Origin: Mesorhizobium japonicum MAFF 303099
GTDB taxonomy: Bacteria; Pseudomonadota; Alphaproteobacteria; Rhizobiales; Rhizobiaceae
Direction: 5' to 3'
NCBI RefSeq assembly: GCF_000009625.1
Contig: NC_002678.2
Coordinates: forward strand, 2,232,001 to 2,296,000
DNA: 64,000 nt
The notes under the pieces were generated by a model. That model searched no databases, had not been told where the DNA came from, and saw only the letters and a list, made by a program, of their open reading frames with translations. Positions within the stretch are counted from its first letter, which is position 1; the number at the start of each line of letters is the position of its first letter. Positions 26,165 through 34,003 of this stretch are shown piece after piece. A program made the translations under genes and the position numbers.

Positions 26165-26563
26165 CTAGGCGGCCCAATCCCCTTCACTGAAGGCAATCGC
26201 CTTGGCGCGGGCATCCTTGATGTCAGGCGCGTGCTGCTCCGCCCATGCCCTGATCTGGGTCAGCAGTCCCCCCAGATTCTGGCCGAGCTCGGTCAATTCA
26301 TATTCGACGCGCGGCGGAATGACCGGAAAGATCTCACGCCGCACCAGGCCGTCACGCTCCAGCACGCGCAATGTCTGCGCCAGCATCTTGGGCGTGATGC
26401 CTTCGAGCTTGCGGGCAAGTTCGCCATTGCGCAGCCGGCCTTTGCGCAGCGCGCACACCACCAGATAGACCCATTTGCTGGCCAGCATCTCGAGCACCGT
26501 GTGCGAAGGGCAGGTCCGCCGGAACGCATCATAGCCGAAAGGGGAGTCGTCATCACTATCCAT
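26165..26563 (-). CDS. HxlR-family transcriptional regulator
   Basis: This 132-residue protein begins MDSDDDSPFGYDAFRRTCP and carries a single HxlR winged helix: CPSHTVLEMLASKWVYLVV, LRKGRLRNGELARKLEGITP, KMLAQTLRVLERDGLVRRE, and PPRVEYELTELG. A cysteine at residue 18 precedes the domain, where redox- or aldehyde-sensing HxlR members often have one. It is divergent from a quinone oxidoreductase gene with repeats between, so it probably represses that gene in response to quinones or related electrophiles. Confidence 0.88.
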   Translation of the reverse strand: MDSDDDSPFGYDAFRRTCPSHTVLEMLASKWVYLVVCALRKGRLRNGELARKLEGITPKMLAQTLRVLERDGLVRREIFPVIPPRVEYELTELGQNLGGLLTQIRAWAEQHAPDIKDARAKAIAFSEGDWAA

Positions 26564-26565
26564 GG

Positions 26566-26612
26566 GGTACGTATATATCAAAAAGGTACATACTGGACAA
26601 GGTAATATTACT
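26566..26612. promoter_or_regulatory. Putative HxlR operator
   Basis: The 89-bp divergent region has two direct GGTAC copies (26566-26570 and 26585-26589, 19 bp apart, followed by GTA or ATA) and a near-palindrome GGTAATATTACT at 26601-26612. HxlR-type regulators usually bind paired sites of this sort between the divergent genes. Confidence 0.5.
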
Positions 26613-26652
26613 ATCCAAATGATAGCGGCACCAACCAAGCAGGAGAGATACC

Positions 26653-27579
26653 ATGCGTGCCGTTATTCAGAATTCCTTCGGCGGACCCGAAATCCTTGTC
26701 GTTGCCAACCAGCCCGATCCCGCTCCCAAGGCCGGTGAAGTGCTGGTCCGCGTCAGGGCGGCCGGCATCAATCCGGTCGATGGCGCCGTGCGCGCCGGCT
26801 ACTATCCGCTGCTCGGAGAGCCGCCCTTCATCCTCGGCTGGGATATTTCGGGAACCGTCGAGGCGCTCGGCGCCGGCGTCACCGGCCTCAAGGTCGGCGA
26901 TGAGGTGTTCGGCATGCCGCGCTTTCCCAAGCAGGCGGCGGCTTACGCCGAGCTTGCCGTCGTGCCGGCCGACGAGGTCGCGCCGAAGCCGAAGGCGGCG
27001 GACCATATCCAGGCAGGCGCGTTGCCGCTGGCCGGTCTGACCGCCTGGCAGGGCCTTGTCCGCCATGGCGCCTTGAAATCGGGCCAGCGCGTGCTGGTGC
27101 ATGCGGCGGCGGGCGGCGTCGGCCATCTGGCAGTGCAGATCGCTAAGGCGCGCGGCGCTTATGTCATCGCCACAGCCAGCCCCAACAAGCTCGATTTCGT
27201 CCGCAAGCTCAGCGCCGACGAGGTCATCGACTACACTCAAGGCGATTTTGCCGGCCGGATCAGCGACATCGATCTGGTGCTCGACCCAATCGGCGGCGAG
27301 CACGCCGAACGCTCGCTCAAGGTCATCAGGAATGGCGGCGTGCTGGTGTCCTTGCTGGACCTCAACGAGGCCACCAGGGCGCTGGCCAGCGCGCGCGACA
27401 TCCGTGTCGAGCGCATGTCCGTCGTGCCTGACCGCGAAGGCCTGATGGAGCTTGGCCGGTTGATCGACGCGAACAAGCTCACCGTTCATGTGGCCAAGAG
27501 CTTCCCGCTCGAAGAGTCCGGGGCCGCTCACGCCTTTCTCGCCACCAAGCCGATCGGCAAGGTGGCGTTGACGGTTTGA
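26653..27579 (+). CDS. NADPH:quinone oxidoreductase-like MDR protein
   Basis: This 308-residue medium-chain dehydrogenase/reductase lacks the zinc ligands of alcohol dehydrogenases. It has the GroES-like N-terminal domain (VRVRAAGINPVDGAVRAGYY, PFILGWDISGTVEALG) and the Rossmann motif VHAAAGGVGHLAVQIAKA. The C-terminal helix ends GKVALTV. It likely reduces quinones or enones with NADPH. The divergent HxlR gene is the probable regulator. Confidence 0.88.
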   Translation: MRAVIQNSFGGPEILVVANQPDPAPKAGEVLVRVRAAGINPVDGAVRAGYYPLLGEPPFILGWDISGTVEALGAGVTGLKVGDEVFGMPRFPKQAAAYAELAVVPADEVAPKPKAADHIQAGALPLAGLTAWQGLVRHGALKSGQRVLVHAAAGGVGHLAVQIAKARGAYVIATASPNKLDFVRKLSADEVIDYTQGDFAGRISDIDLVLDPIGGEHAERSLKVIRNGGVLVSLLDLNEATRALASARDIRVERMSVVPDREGLMELGRLIDANKLTVHVAKSFPLEESGAAHAFLATKPIGKVALTV

Positions 27580-27603
27580 CCAACAAAGACACGACCTAAA
27601 AGC

Positions 27604-27631
27604 AAAAGGGCGCGGAGTGCCGCGCCCTTTT
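27604..27631. terminator. Bidirectional terminator between oxidoreductase and sciP
   Basis: A perfect 12-bp stem AAAAGGGCGCGG/CCGCGCCCTTTT with an AGTG loop is flanked by A- and T-runs and lies between convergent genes. Confidence 0.9.
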
Positions 27632-27648
27632 GTATCTTCAACCCGGAC

Positions 27649-27924
27649 CTAGTGCCGGTATTGCTGGATGCGCGTGGTGCGCAGCCCGGCAAGGCCATAT
27701 TCGTCGATCGACGCCTGCCAGGACAGGAATTCCTCGGTGGTCAGCTTGTAGCGCTGGCATGCCTCTTCGAGGCTCAAAAGCCCGCCACGCACCGCCGCGA
27801 CCACTTCCGCCTTGCGCCGGATAACCCAGCGACGCGTATTGGTCGGCGGCAGATCGGCAATCGTGAGAGGGCTGCCGTCAGGCCCGATAACATACTTAAC
27901 TCTAGGTCTAACCAGATCGGTCAT
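27649..27924 (-). CDS. sciP: CtrA inhibitor SciP (DUF1153)
   Basis: SciP binds CtrA-bound promoters and blocks recruitment of RNA polymerase in G1 cells of Caulobacter. The 91-residue product has the DUF1153 pattern: VKYVIGPDGSPLTIADLPP, TRRWVIRRKAEVVAAVRGG, then LSLEEACQRYKLTTEEFLSW and a C-terminal YGLAGLRTTRIQQYR helix. It is a small helix-turn-helix protein. Its proximity to ctrA agrees with the synteny known in Alphaproteobacteria, although fliJ and a HxlR/oxidoreductase pair lie between here. Confidence 0.9.
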   Translation of the reverse strand: MTDLVRPRVKYVIGPDGSPLTIADLPPTNTRRWVIRRKAEVVAAVRGGLLSLEEACQRYKLTTEEFLSWQASIDEYGLAGLRTTRIQQYRH

Positions 27925-28211
27925 CGTACTCTCTACAAAAAACTCAAAGACCCAATCCCCGCCACGTTACCGCCACAGCTTTAAAAATTGCCTAAGCAGA
28001 CCCTAATGACTAGGTAAGGATCGTGAACGCCGCGTTAGTCTTTTCGCAGGCATTTGAAACATCCGGCTGGAAGCCTTGAATTGATTGGAAAAAATCCGGC
28101 CGATCGCGGATCGCCCGCAATCCGTCGATCGCCTTGCAAGCTGGCGCCGCCGCAAAGCTTGACCTATATTCTCGACATTGGCATTCAGACGCCGCGCAGA
28201 ATGAAAGCATC

Positions 28212-29402
28212 ATGAACAGTCTCGACCTTCCCGGACGTCCCGAAAACACCCGCATCGTCGTCGCCATGTCGGGCGGCGTGGACTCGTCCGTGGTCGCCGG
28301 CCTGTTGAAACGCGAAGGTTACGATGTCGTCGGCGTCACCTTGCAGCTTTACGATCACGGCGCGGCCACGCACCGGGCCGGTTCATGCTGCGCGGGACAG
28401 GACATTGATGATGCCCGCCGTGTTTCCGAGACGCTTGGCATTCCCCACTATGTGCTCGATTACGAGGAGCGCTTCCGCAAGGCGGTCATCGACCCCTTCG
28501 CCGAGAGCTATGTCGCCGGCGAGACGCCGATCCCTTGCGTCTCCTGCAACCAGACCGTGAAGTTCGCAGACCTCCTCGCCACCGCCAAGGAACTGGGCGC
28601 CGACGCGCTCGCCACCGGTCATTACATCCGCTCCGGCGCCAATGGCGCCCACCGCGCGCTCTACCGGCCGGTCGATGCCGACCGCGACCAGAGCTATTTC
28701 CTGTTCGCCACCACGCAGGCGCAGATCGACTATCTGCGCTTTCCCCTGGGCGGCCTGTCGAAGCCGCAGGTGCGCGCCATAGCCGAGGAGATGGGGCTGA
28801 CGGTGGCTGCCAAGCAGGACAGCCAGGACATCTGCTTCGTGCCGCAAGGCAAATATTCCGACATCATCGCCAAGCTGAAGCCGGCCGCCGCCAATCCGGG
28901 CGACATCGTCCATATCGACGGCCGCGTGCTCGGCCGCCATGAGGGCATATTGCGCTACACGATCGGCCAGCGCCGCGGCATCGGCATCGCCTCCGGCGAG
29001 CCGCTCTATGTCGTCCATCTCGATGCCGAACGGGCCCGCGTTGTCGTCGGCCCGCGCGAGGCGCTGGAGACGCACAAGATCTATCTGCGCAACATGAACT
29101 GGCTTGGCGACGGACCGCTCGGTGATATTCCCGAAGGCGGCCTCGAACTGTTCGCCAAGGTGCGCTCGACCAGGCCGCCGCGTCCGGCGGTGCTGCGCTA
29201 CGTCGCTGGAGTGACGTCGGTCGAACTGGCCGACGGCGAGTCGGGCATCGCGCCCGGACAGGCCTGCGTGCTCTATTCCGACGACGGCAACGAAGCGCGC
29301 GTCTTTGGCGGCGGCTTCATCGAGCGCTCAGAGCGCGGCGCCGAGGCCGAAGCCATGCTGACGAAGCTGGCGGCAAGGCCGGCGCAAATTCCGGCCGAAT
29401 AA
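28212..29402 (+). CDS. mnmA: tRNA-specific 2-thiouridylase
   Basis: MnmA makes the 2-thio group of wobble uridine 34 in tRNAs for Glu, Gln and Lys. The product is 396 residues from the ATG at 28212. The PP-loop is [15 protein letters not shown] at about 19-33. The catalytic cysteine is in [11 protein letters not shown] (near 112), with the partner cysteine in [11 protein letters not shown] (near 208). The GHYIR and QSYFLF motifs bind tRNA or the adenylate. It is a housekeeping cytoplasmic enzyme, and the 26 codons upstream of the chosen ATG are not family sequence. Confidence 0.95.
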
Positions 29403-29417
29403 ACACTACCCTCTCAG

Positions 29418-29582
29418 AGACCGTTTCGAAATTCGCTCTGGCGAGTCATATGGTGGTGGTTTCGAGACCGGAGCGCAGCGGACATTCGGGTCCGTGAGCT
29501 CAGTTCTACTGCACGCAGTAGAACGGGGAAGCGCAGAAAACGCCATCGGATGGCCGCCAGAGTAGAATTTCCAAACGGTCTC
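29418..29582. mobile_element. 165-bp MITE-like palindromic element
   Basis: Imperfect terminal inverted repeats of about 27 bp bound the element. The left repeat (29418-29444) begins GAGACCGTTTCGAAATTC and ends CTCTGGCG, and the right repeat (29555-29582) mirrors it as CGCCAGAG...GAATTTCCAAACGGTCTC with two or three mismatches. Inside is a perfect 10-bp hairpin GTTCTACTGC/GCAGTAGAAC at 29503-29524. The right end runs into the stop codon of the next gene. No transposase is encoded. This is the structure of a small non-autonomous element or a REP-type palindrome; the copy number is unknown. Confidence 0.6.
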
Positions 29583-30540
29583 AGGACTTGGTGTGGGTGA
29601 CCGTGCCCGCCGTCAGGATGCGCAGCACCCTGATCGCTTCCTCGCCGCTGGTGCGCGGCTCGCCCCGCGTCTCGATGCAGTGGATGAAATGCTCCAGCTC
29701 GCGCGTCAGCGGCATGCCTTGCGCGACCGCGACATAGGAGGGCTCGTTGGTGGTGAAGGCCCATTGGCCGCTGTCCTGCCAGACCGCATGGCGGTAGACG
29801 GCAAGCTTGCGCTCCCAAGGCTCGACATCGTCGAACACCGCCATCGCCTTGGTGCCGACCACGGTCAACCGTCGCTCGCGATAGGGATTGAGTCGCGAGG
29901 TGAAGAGGTGGCTGCGCAGGCCGTTGGGAAAGCGCATGTGCAGATGCGCGAAGTCGCTCAGGTTGTCGAGGAGTGCCGCACCCTCGCCGCGCACCTCGAC
30001 CGGCTCGGTGCCGGTGATGGCCAGGATCATCGACAGATCGTGCGGCGCCAGATCCCACAGCGCATCGTTCTCGGTGTGGAACTTGCCGAGGCCAAGCCGG
30101 TGCGAGTGGATGTAGCGGACCTCGCCAAGCTCGCCCTTGTCTATCAGCCCCTTCAGCGTCTCGAAGGCGGGATGAAAACGCAGGACATGGCCGACCATGA
30201 AGACGCGCCCATTGTCCTTGGCCGCCTGGACCGCGCGCTCGGCATCCGCCACCGTCAGCGCGATCGGCTTTTCCACCAGCACGTCCTTGCCGCTCTCGAC
30301 GGCGCGTACGGCAAGGTCGGCATGGTACTGCGGCGGCAAGGCCATGACGATGGCGTCGATATCGTCCCGACCGAACAGTTGGTCCGGCTCGATCGCCAGG
30401 CAATCCTGTTCGCTGGCAAAGCCTTCGGCACGCGCCCGGTTGGCGTCGGAAACCGCGTGCAGCGCGCCAAGCGCCTTGAGGGTGCGGATATGGTTGCTGC
30501 CCCAGTATCCGCAACCGAGGACTGCAATGCGCGGCTTCAT
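29581..30540 (-). CDS. Gfo/Idh/MocA-family dehydrogenase (GnnA/WlbA-like)
   Basis: This 319-residue protein starts at the ATG at 30540; an in-frame TTG is three codons earlier. The Rossmann motif RIAVLGCGYWGSNHIRTL and the EKP motif (DVLVEKPIALTVADAERAV) are clear, and the C-terminal sheet domain contains HRLGLGKFHTENDALWDLAPHD, the pattern of UDP-sugar 3-dehydrogenases such as WlbA and GnnA. It would oxidise a nucleotide sugar with NAD in polysaccharide or lipid A pathways; the substrate is inferred. No sugar-pathway neighbours are present. The stop codon overlaps the end of the adjacent MITE-like element. Confidence 0.82.
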   Translation of the reverse strand: MKPRIAVLGCGYWGSNHIRTLKALGALHAVSDANRARAEGFASEQDCLAIEPDQLFGRDDIDAIVMALPPQYHADLAVRAVESGKDVLVEKPIALTVADAERAVQAAKDNGRVFMVGHVLRFHPAFETLKGLIDKGELGEVRYIHSHRLGLGKFHTENDALWDLAPHDLSMILAITGTEPVEVRGEGAALLDNLSDFAHLHMRFPNGLRSHLFTSRLNPYRERRLTVVGTKAMAVFDDVEPWERKLAVYRHAVWQDSGQWAFTTNEPSYVAVAQGMPLTRELEHFIHCIETRGEPRTSGEEAIRVLRILTAGTVTHTKS

Positions 30541-30781
30541 CTGTTTCAAACTCTAAAAACTCGTGGCCGAGACATAGCGACGTGCCCCTTCGAACTCAAC
30601 CCCGGCGGTTCCAACCAAATGTCCATGCGGCAAAGCTTTTTTCGGCAATGAGAATATGCGGCGATATGGAATGCTTCGAAGCTTGACAGGCTCGCCCTCC
30701 CAACCTTATATCCGCGCGACCTTGGCGAACGCCTCGAAATGCCTTTCGACTTAAGGCGGATTTCGGGCCTTTCGCCGCCCT

Positions 30782-30858
30782 GGCGGGGTAGCTCAGTTGG
30801 TTAGAGCACGGGAATCATAATCCTGGGGTCGGGGGTTCAAGTCCCTCTCCCGCTACCA
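30782..30858 (+). tRNA. tRNA-Met (CAT), elongator type, with encoded CCA
   Basis: A cloverleaf folds: acceptor GGCGGGG paired with TCCCGCT (two G-T wobbles), D arm GCTC...GAGC, anticodon loop ATCATAA with CAT, T arm GGGGG-TTCAAGT-CCCTC, and the terminal ACCA is encoded. The anticodon stem CGGGA/TCCTG has one wobble. Its sequence resembles elongator Met genes of Alphaproteobacteria and not the initiator (no C-A mismatch at 1-72 and no three G-C pairs). Ile2 with a CAT anticodon is less likely. The 3' end is the left member of three direct repeats used as integration sites. Confidence 0.93.
30845..30858. repeat. Direct repeat copy 1: tRNA-Met 3' end (attL-like)
   Basis: CTCTCCCGCTACCA forms the last 14 bases of the tRNA gene. 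It recurs exactly at 34988-35001 and in its first 13 bases at 36735-36747. Such repeats arise when an element integrates at a tRNA 3' end and recreates it. Confidence 0.7.
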
Positions 30859-30863
30859 TTTTG

Positions 30864-31922
30864 TCAATAAGATCGATTGGTTACGTGGGCATCCGCTACC
30901 GTCTGCCCGGAGATCACAGCGGTTTCGCTGGTTACACGAACAAGCTGGACGGCCTGAAAGTGTGCGGTTGAGGTGGCGCTGTCCAACACCCAAACGCCGG
31001 TCTTCCGCCCGTCATCGAGCACGGCTCCCAACGGCACCTGGACCTCCGGCTGTTTCACCTGGCTTGCGAGCCGAATGGTCACCGTCGCACCAAGCGGTGC
31101 CGCGGCAGCCTCACCGTCGAGCACATAGCGCGCCTCATACGTGCGGGTCTGGGCATCGGCGGAGTCCGACAGCTGCCGCAGATGCGCTGAATAACGGCGC
31201 TCATCGCCACCATACACGCTGGCCTCGGCTACCGAGCCCATCGCCGGCCGGATCGTTTCGGGAAGCGCGACAACCGCTTCGCGTGGGCCGGCCTTGGCGG
31301 TCCGGATCACTGGCTGGCCGGCAGCGACGACCTGCCCCGGCTCGCCAAGCGTTTCAACCACCGTTCCATCCGCGTCCGCCAACAGGACCGCATAGGCCGC
31401 CTCGTTCTCGGCGACCCGTGCGTCGGCTTCGGCGGCGGCAAGTTGCGCTTGGGCGGTATCCATCGCAGCCTTCGCCTGCTCGTAGCGCTGCGGTGTAACC
31501 CACCCACTGCCAAGCAAACTGGCGTATCGCCGTTCATCCGGCTGTGTCTGAACGACTGCTGCGGGCGCAGCCGCAACGGCGTTGCGTTTCGCCGAAAGCG
31601 CAAGGCGCAGATCGGTGTCGTCAATCCGCATCAGCGGCTGTCCGGCTTTGACCTCCTGACCGACGTCTACCAATCGTTCCACGATCTCGCCGGGAACCCG
31701 AAAGCCTAGATTGCTCTGCACCCTCGCCGCGATGACGCCGGTGAAGCCGCGCTCTGATCCGGTCACCGGCGCTGCCGATACGAGTCTGACGAAAGGCGCT
31801 TCCTGCCTTGGGTCGGTCACCAAAGGAGCCTCCTGCGCAGGAGTGGCAAACGTGGCGAATGCCGCCACCCATGACATCGCCGTCAGGGTCGATCCCAATA
31901 CGATAACGGTTCTCTTTTTCAC
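30864..31922 (-). CDS. RND efflux membrane-fusion protein, 3'-truncated at the tRNA junction
   Basis: This 352-residue protein starts with an N-terminal membrane or lipoprotein-type signal (VIVLGSTLTAMSWVAAF) and has the MFP core: FRVPGEIVERLVDVGQEVKAGQPLMRIDDTD as lipoyl half, a helical hairpin, and GQVVAAGQPVI. It would bridge an RND pump to an outer-membrane channel. The reading frame ends in GQTVADAHVTNRSY, five bases from the tRNA gene, where the family normally continues with a short strand. The pump gene that should follow is missing. It is divergent from the TetR gene, which is its likely regulator. Confidence 0.8.
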   Translation of the reverse strand: MKKRTVIVLGSTLTAMSWVAAFATFATPAQEAPLVTDPRQEAPFVRLVSAAPVTGSERGFTGVIAARVQSNLGFRVPGEIVERLVDVGQEVKAGQPLMRIDDTDLRLALSAKRNAVAAAPAAVVQTQPDERRYASLLGSGWVTPQRYEQAKAAMDTAQAQLAAAEADARVAENEAAYAVLLADADGTVVETLGEPGQVVAAGQPVIRTAKAGPREAVVALPETIRPAMGSVAEASVYGGDERRYSAHLRQLSDSADAQTRTYEARYVLDGEAAAAPLGATVTIRLASQVKQPEVQVPLGAVLDDGRKTGVWVLDSATSTAHFQAVQLVRVTSETAVISGQTVADAHVTNRSY

Positions 31923-31945
31923 GCTCGTCGCCCCATCTCAAATTA

Positions 31946-31990
31946 GATTGCGTTCGACTTCTATATCGATTATAGATTACGAACGCAATC
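31946..31990. promoter_or_regulatory. TetR operator between MFP and TetR genes
   Basis: A perfect 11-bp inverted repeat, GATTGCGTTCG at 31946-31956 and CGAACGCAATC at 31980-31990, encloses a shorter imperfect inverted repeat (TCTATATCGATTATAGA). Its position in the 81-bp divergent gap is typical of TetR operators controlling both genes. Confidence 0.7.
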
Positions 31991-32003
31991 GAAAAGGAGA
32001 CCG

Positions 32004-32585
32004 ATGATGCGCGTGAACCGAACTCAAGCCGCGGAAAACCGCGAGACCGTCATCAATGTGGCAAGCCGCCTTTTTCGCGAGCGCGGCTTTGACGGCATTG
32101 GCCTCAAGGATCTGATGAAGGGTGCAGGACTGACGCAGGGCGCCTTTTACAAGCAATTCGAGTCAAAGGAGGACTTGGCAGCGCAGGCGTCCAAGCGGGC
32201 GATGGAGAGCGCCACCCACCGTTGGTCGGACGCAACTGCGGCAAACCCTGAGAATCCGCTCGAAGCAGTGATCTCCTTCTATCTCAGCATGGGCCATCGC
32301 GGAGAAAGGATGGACGGATGCCCGATCGTGGCACTCGGTTCGGATGCCGCCAGACAGGGCCAGGACGTGAAAGCGTCGTTCGAAGCAGGCATCAACGAGC
32401 ATCTGGAGATCCTCGGCCGTTTCATTGCCGAGGCCAATGGCGAGCAGTCCAATAGCAAGGCCATGGCCATTCTCTCGACGATGGTCGGCGCGGTGCTCCT
32501 CTCGCGGGTCGTCAATGACCACGACCTTGCGCAGGCTTTTCTGGATGCAGCGACCGATCAGGTGCGCGAAGCAGTCGCCGCTTGA
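32004..32585 (+). CDS. TetR-family transcriptional regulator
   Basis: This 193-residue protein has a TetR N-terminal helix-turn-helix (ENRETVINVASRLFRERGFD, LKDLMKGAGLTQGAFYKQF) and an all-helical ligand domain with CPIVALGSDAARQ, a pattern shared by the TetR_C_16-like group. AAGGAG lies just before the ATG at 32004 (or 32007). It likely represses the divergent efflux operon and perhaps the co-directional KAS-II-like and SDR genes. The ligand is unknown. Confidence 0.88.
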   Translation: MMRVNRTQAAENRETVINVASRLFRERGFDGIGLKDLMKGAGLTQGAFYKQFESKEDLAAQASKRAMESATHRWSDATAANPENPLEAVISFYLSMGHRGERMDGCPIVALGSDAARQGQDVKASFEAGINEHLEILGRFIAEANGEQSNSKAMAILSTMVGAVLLSRVVNDHDLAQAFLDAATDQVREAVAA

Positions 32586-32631
32586 ACGGCGTGGGCAGCG
32601 CTGTCGGCGCACCCAAGTGATAGGAGAATAG

Positions 32632-33933
32632 ATGCGACGGATTGTTGTTACAGGCATGGGAGCGGTCACGCCCCTAGCTGCCAATGTCGAAGCGTCATGG
32701 TCGCGTCTGCTGGCCGGTCGTTCGGGCATCCGTAGGCTTCCGGACGATGTGGTGGGAGACCTGCCGGCGAAGATTGGCGGCGTGGTGCCCTCCTTGGATG
32801 AAGATCCGGGCGCTGGTTTCGATCCTGATGGCATCCTGGCTGCGAAGGATCAGCGCAGGGTAGATCGGTTTATTCTCTTTGCGCTGGCGGCGGCGGAAGA
32901 GGCGCTTGCACAGGCGAAATGGAAGCCTGCCTTGGAGACGGATCGCCTGCGCACAGCAACGATTATCGCTTCAGGGGTCGGCGGATTCCCCGCCATCACC
33001 GAGGCGGTGCGCACGGTCGATCTGCGTGGCGCCCGCCGCCTGTCGCCCTTCACGGTGCCGTCCTTCCTGGTGAACCTCGCAGCGGGCCACATCTCGATCC
33101 GTCATGGCTTCAAAGGCCCATTGGGCGCACCAGTGACAGCGTGCGCGGCCGGCATCCAGGCGATCGGCGACGCCGCCCGTCTCATCCGCGCGAACGAGGC
33201 TGATATTGCCGTGTGCGGGGGCACGGAAGCATGCATGAACACCGTCAGTCTCGGTGGGTTTGCTGCCGCACGCTCCCTTTCAACCGGCTTCAATTGGGCG
33301 CCGGCTCAAGCCTCACGTCCCTTCGACATTTCGCGGGACGGCTTCGTCATGGGCGAAGGCGCCGGCGTGCTGGTCATCGAGGCGTTGGGCCACGCGCTGG
33401 CGCGCGGCGCAAAACCGCTCGCCGAGCTCGTCGGCTACGGAACGACGGCCGATGCTTATCACGTCACTTCTGGTCCCGAGGACGGCGGCGGTGCGCGCCG
33501 GGCCATGGAGATCGCGATTGCGCAAGCAGGGATTTCACCGAGCGAGGTTCGTCATCTCAATGCACATGCGACCTCCACGCCAGTCGGCGACCTGGGTGAA
33601 ATCGAAGCGATCAAGAGCGTATTCGGGCGCGATTTAGCGATAGCTGTCAGCGCAACGAAATCCGCGACCGGGCACCTGCTGGGCGCGGCCGGCGGGCTTG
33701 GTGCCATCTTCTCGATCCTGGCGATCAGGGACCAGGTGGCACCGCCGACACTCAATTTGAGCGCACCCGATCCGGCCGCCGACGGCATCGACTTCGTCGC
33801 AAACGAGCCCCGGCCAATGGAGATGGAATACGCAATCTCCAATGGCTTCGGTTTTGGCGGCGTGAATGCCAGCGCCTTGTTCAGGCGCTGGATCGCCCCG
33901 GCGGCCCGACGCGAGCGCCAGGGGCAGTCATGA
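32632..33933 (+). CDS. Beta-ketoacyl-ACP synthase II-like protein (FabF)
   Basis: This 433-residue KAS II fold protein has the Cys-His-His triad: C171 in VTACAAGIQ, H312 in NAHATSTPVGD and H347 in KSATGHLLGAAGG, with K343. The conserved VVTGMGAVTPL start and DGFVMGEGAGVLVIE loop are intact, so it should be catalytically competent. It lies between a TetR regulator and an SDR, without other fatty-acid genes, and is therefore an accessory copy. A role in a modified acyl product is possible but unproven. Confidence 0.9.
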   Translation: MRRIVVTGMGAVTPLAANVEASWSRLLAGRSGIRRLPDDVVGDLPAKIGGVVPSLDEDPGAGFDPDGILAAKDQRRVDRFILFALAAAEEALAQAKWKPALETDRLRTATIIASGVGGFPAITEAVRTVDLRGARRLSPFTVPSFLVNLAAGHISIRHGFKGPLGAPVTACAAGIQAIGDAARLIRANEADIAVCGGTEACMNTVSLGGFAAARSLSTGFNWAPAQASRPFDISRDGFVMGEGAGVLVIEALGHALARGAKPLAELVGYGTTADAYHVTSGPEDGGGARRAMEIAIAQAGISPSEVRHLNAHATSTPVGDLGEIEAIKSVFGRDLAIAVSATKSATGHLLGAAGGLGAIFSILAIRDQVAPPTLNLSAPDPAADGIDFVANEPRPMEMEYAISNGFGFGGVNASALFRRWIAPAARRERQGQS

Positions 33934-34003
33934 TTGGCACCCTTCACCACAACCTTTCGTGCTTATGCCATCCCGATCCAACACAAAGAAAGAAATGATT
34001 TCC

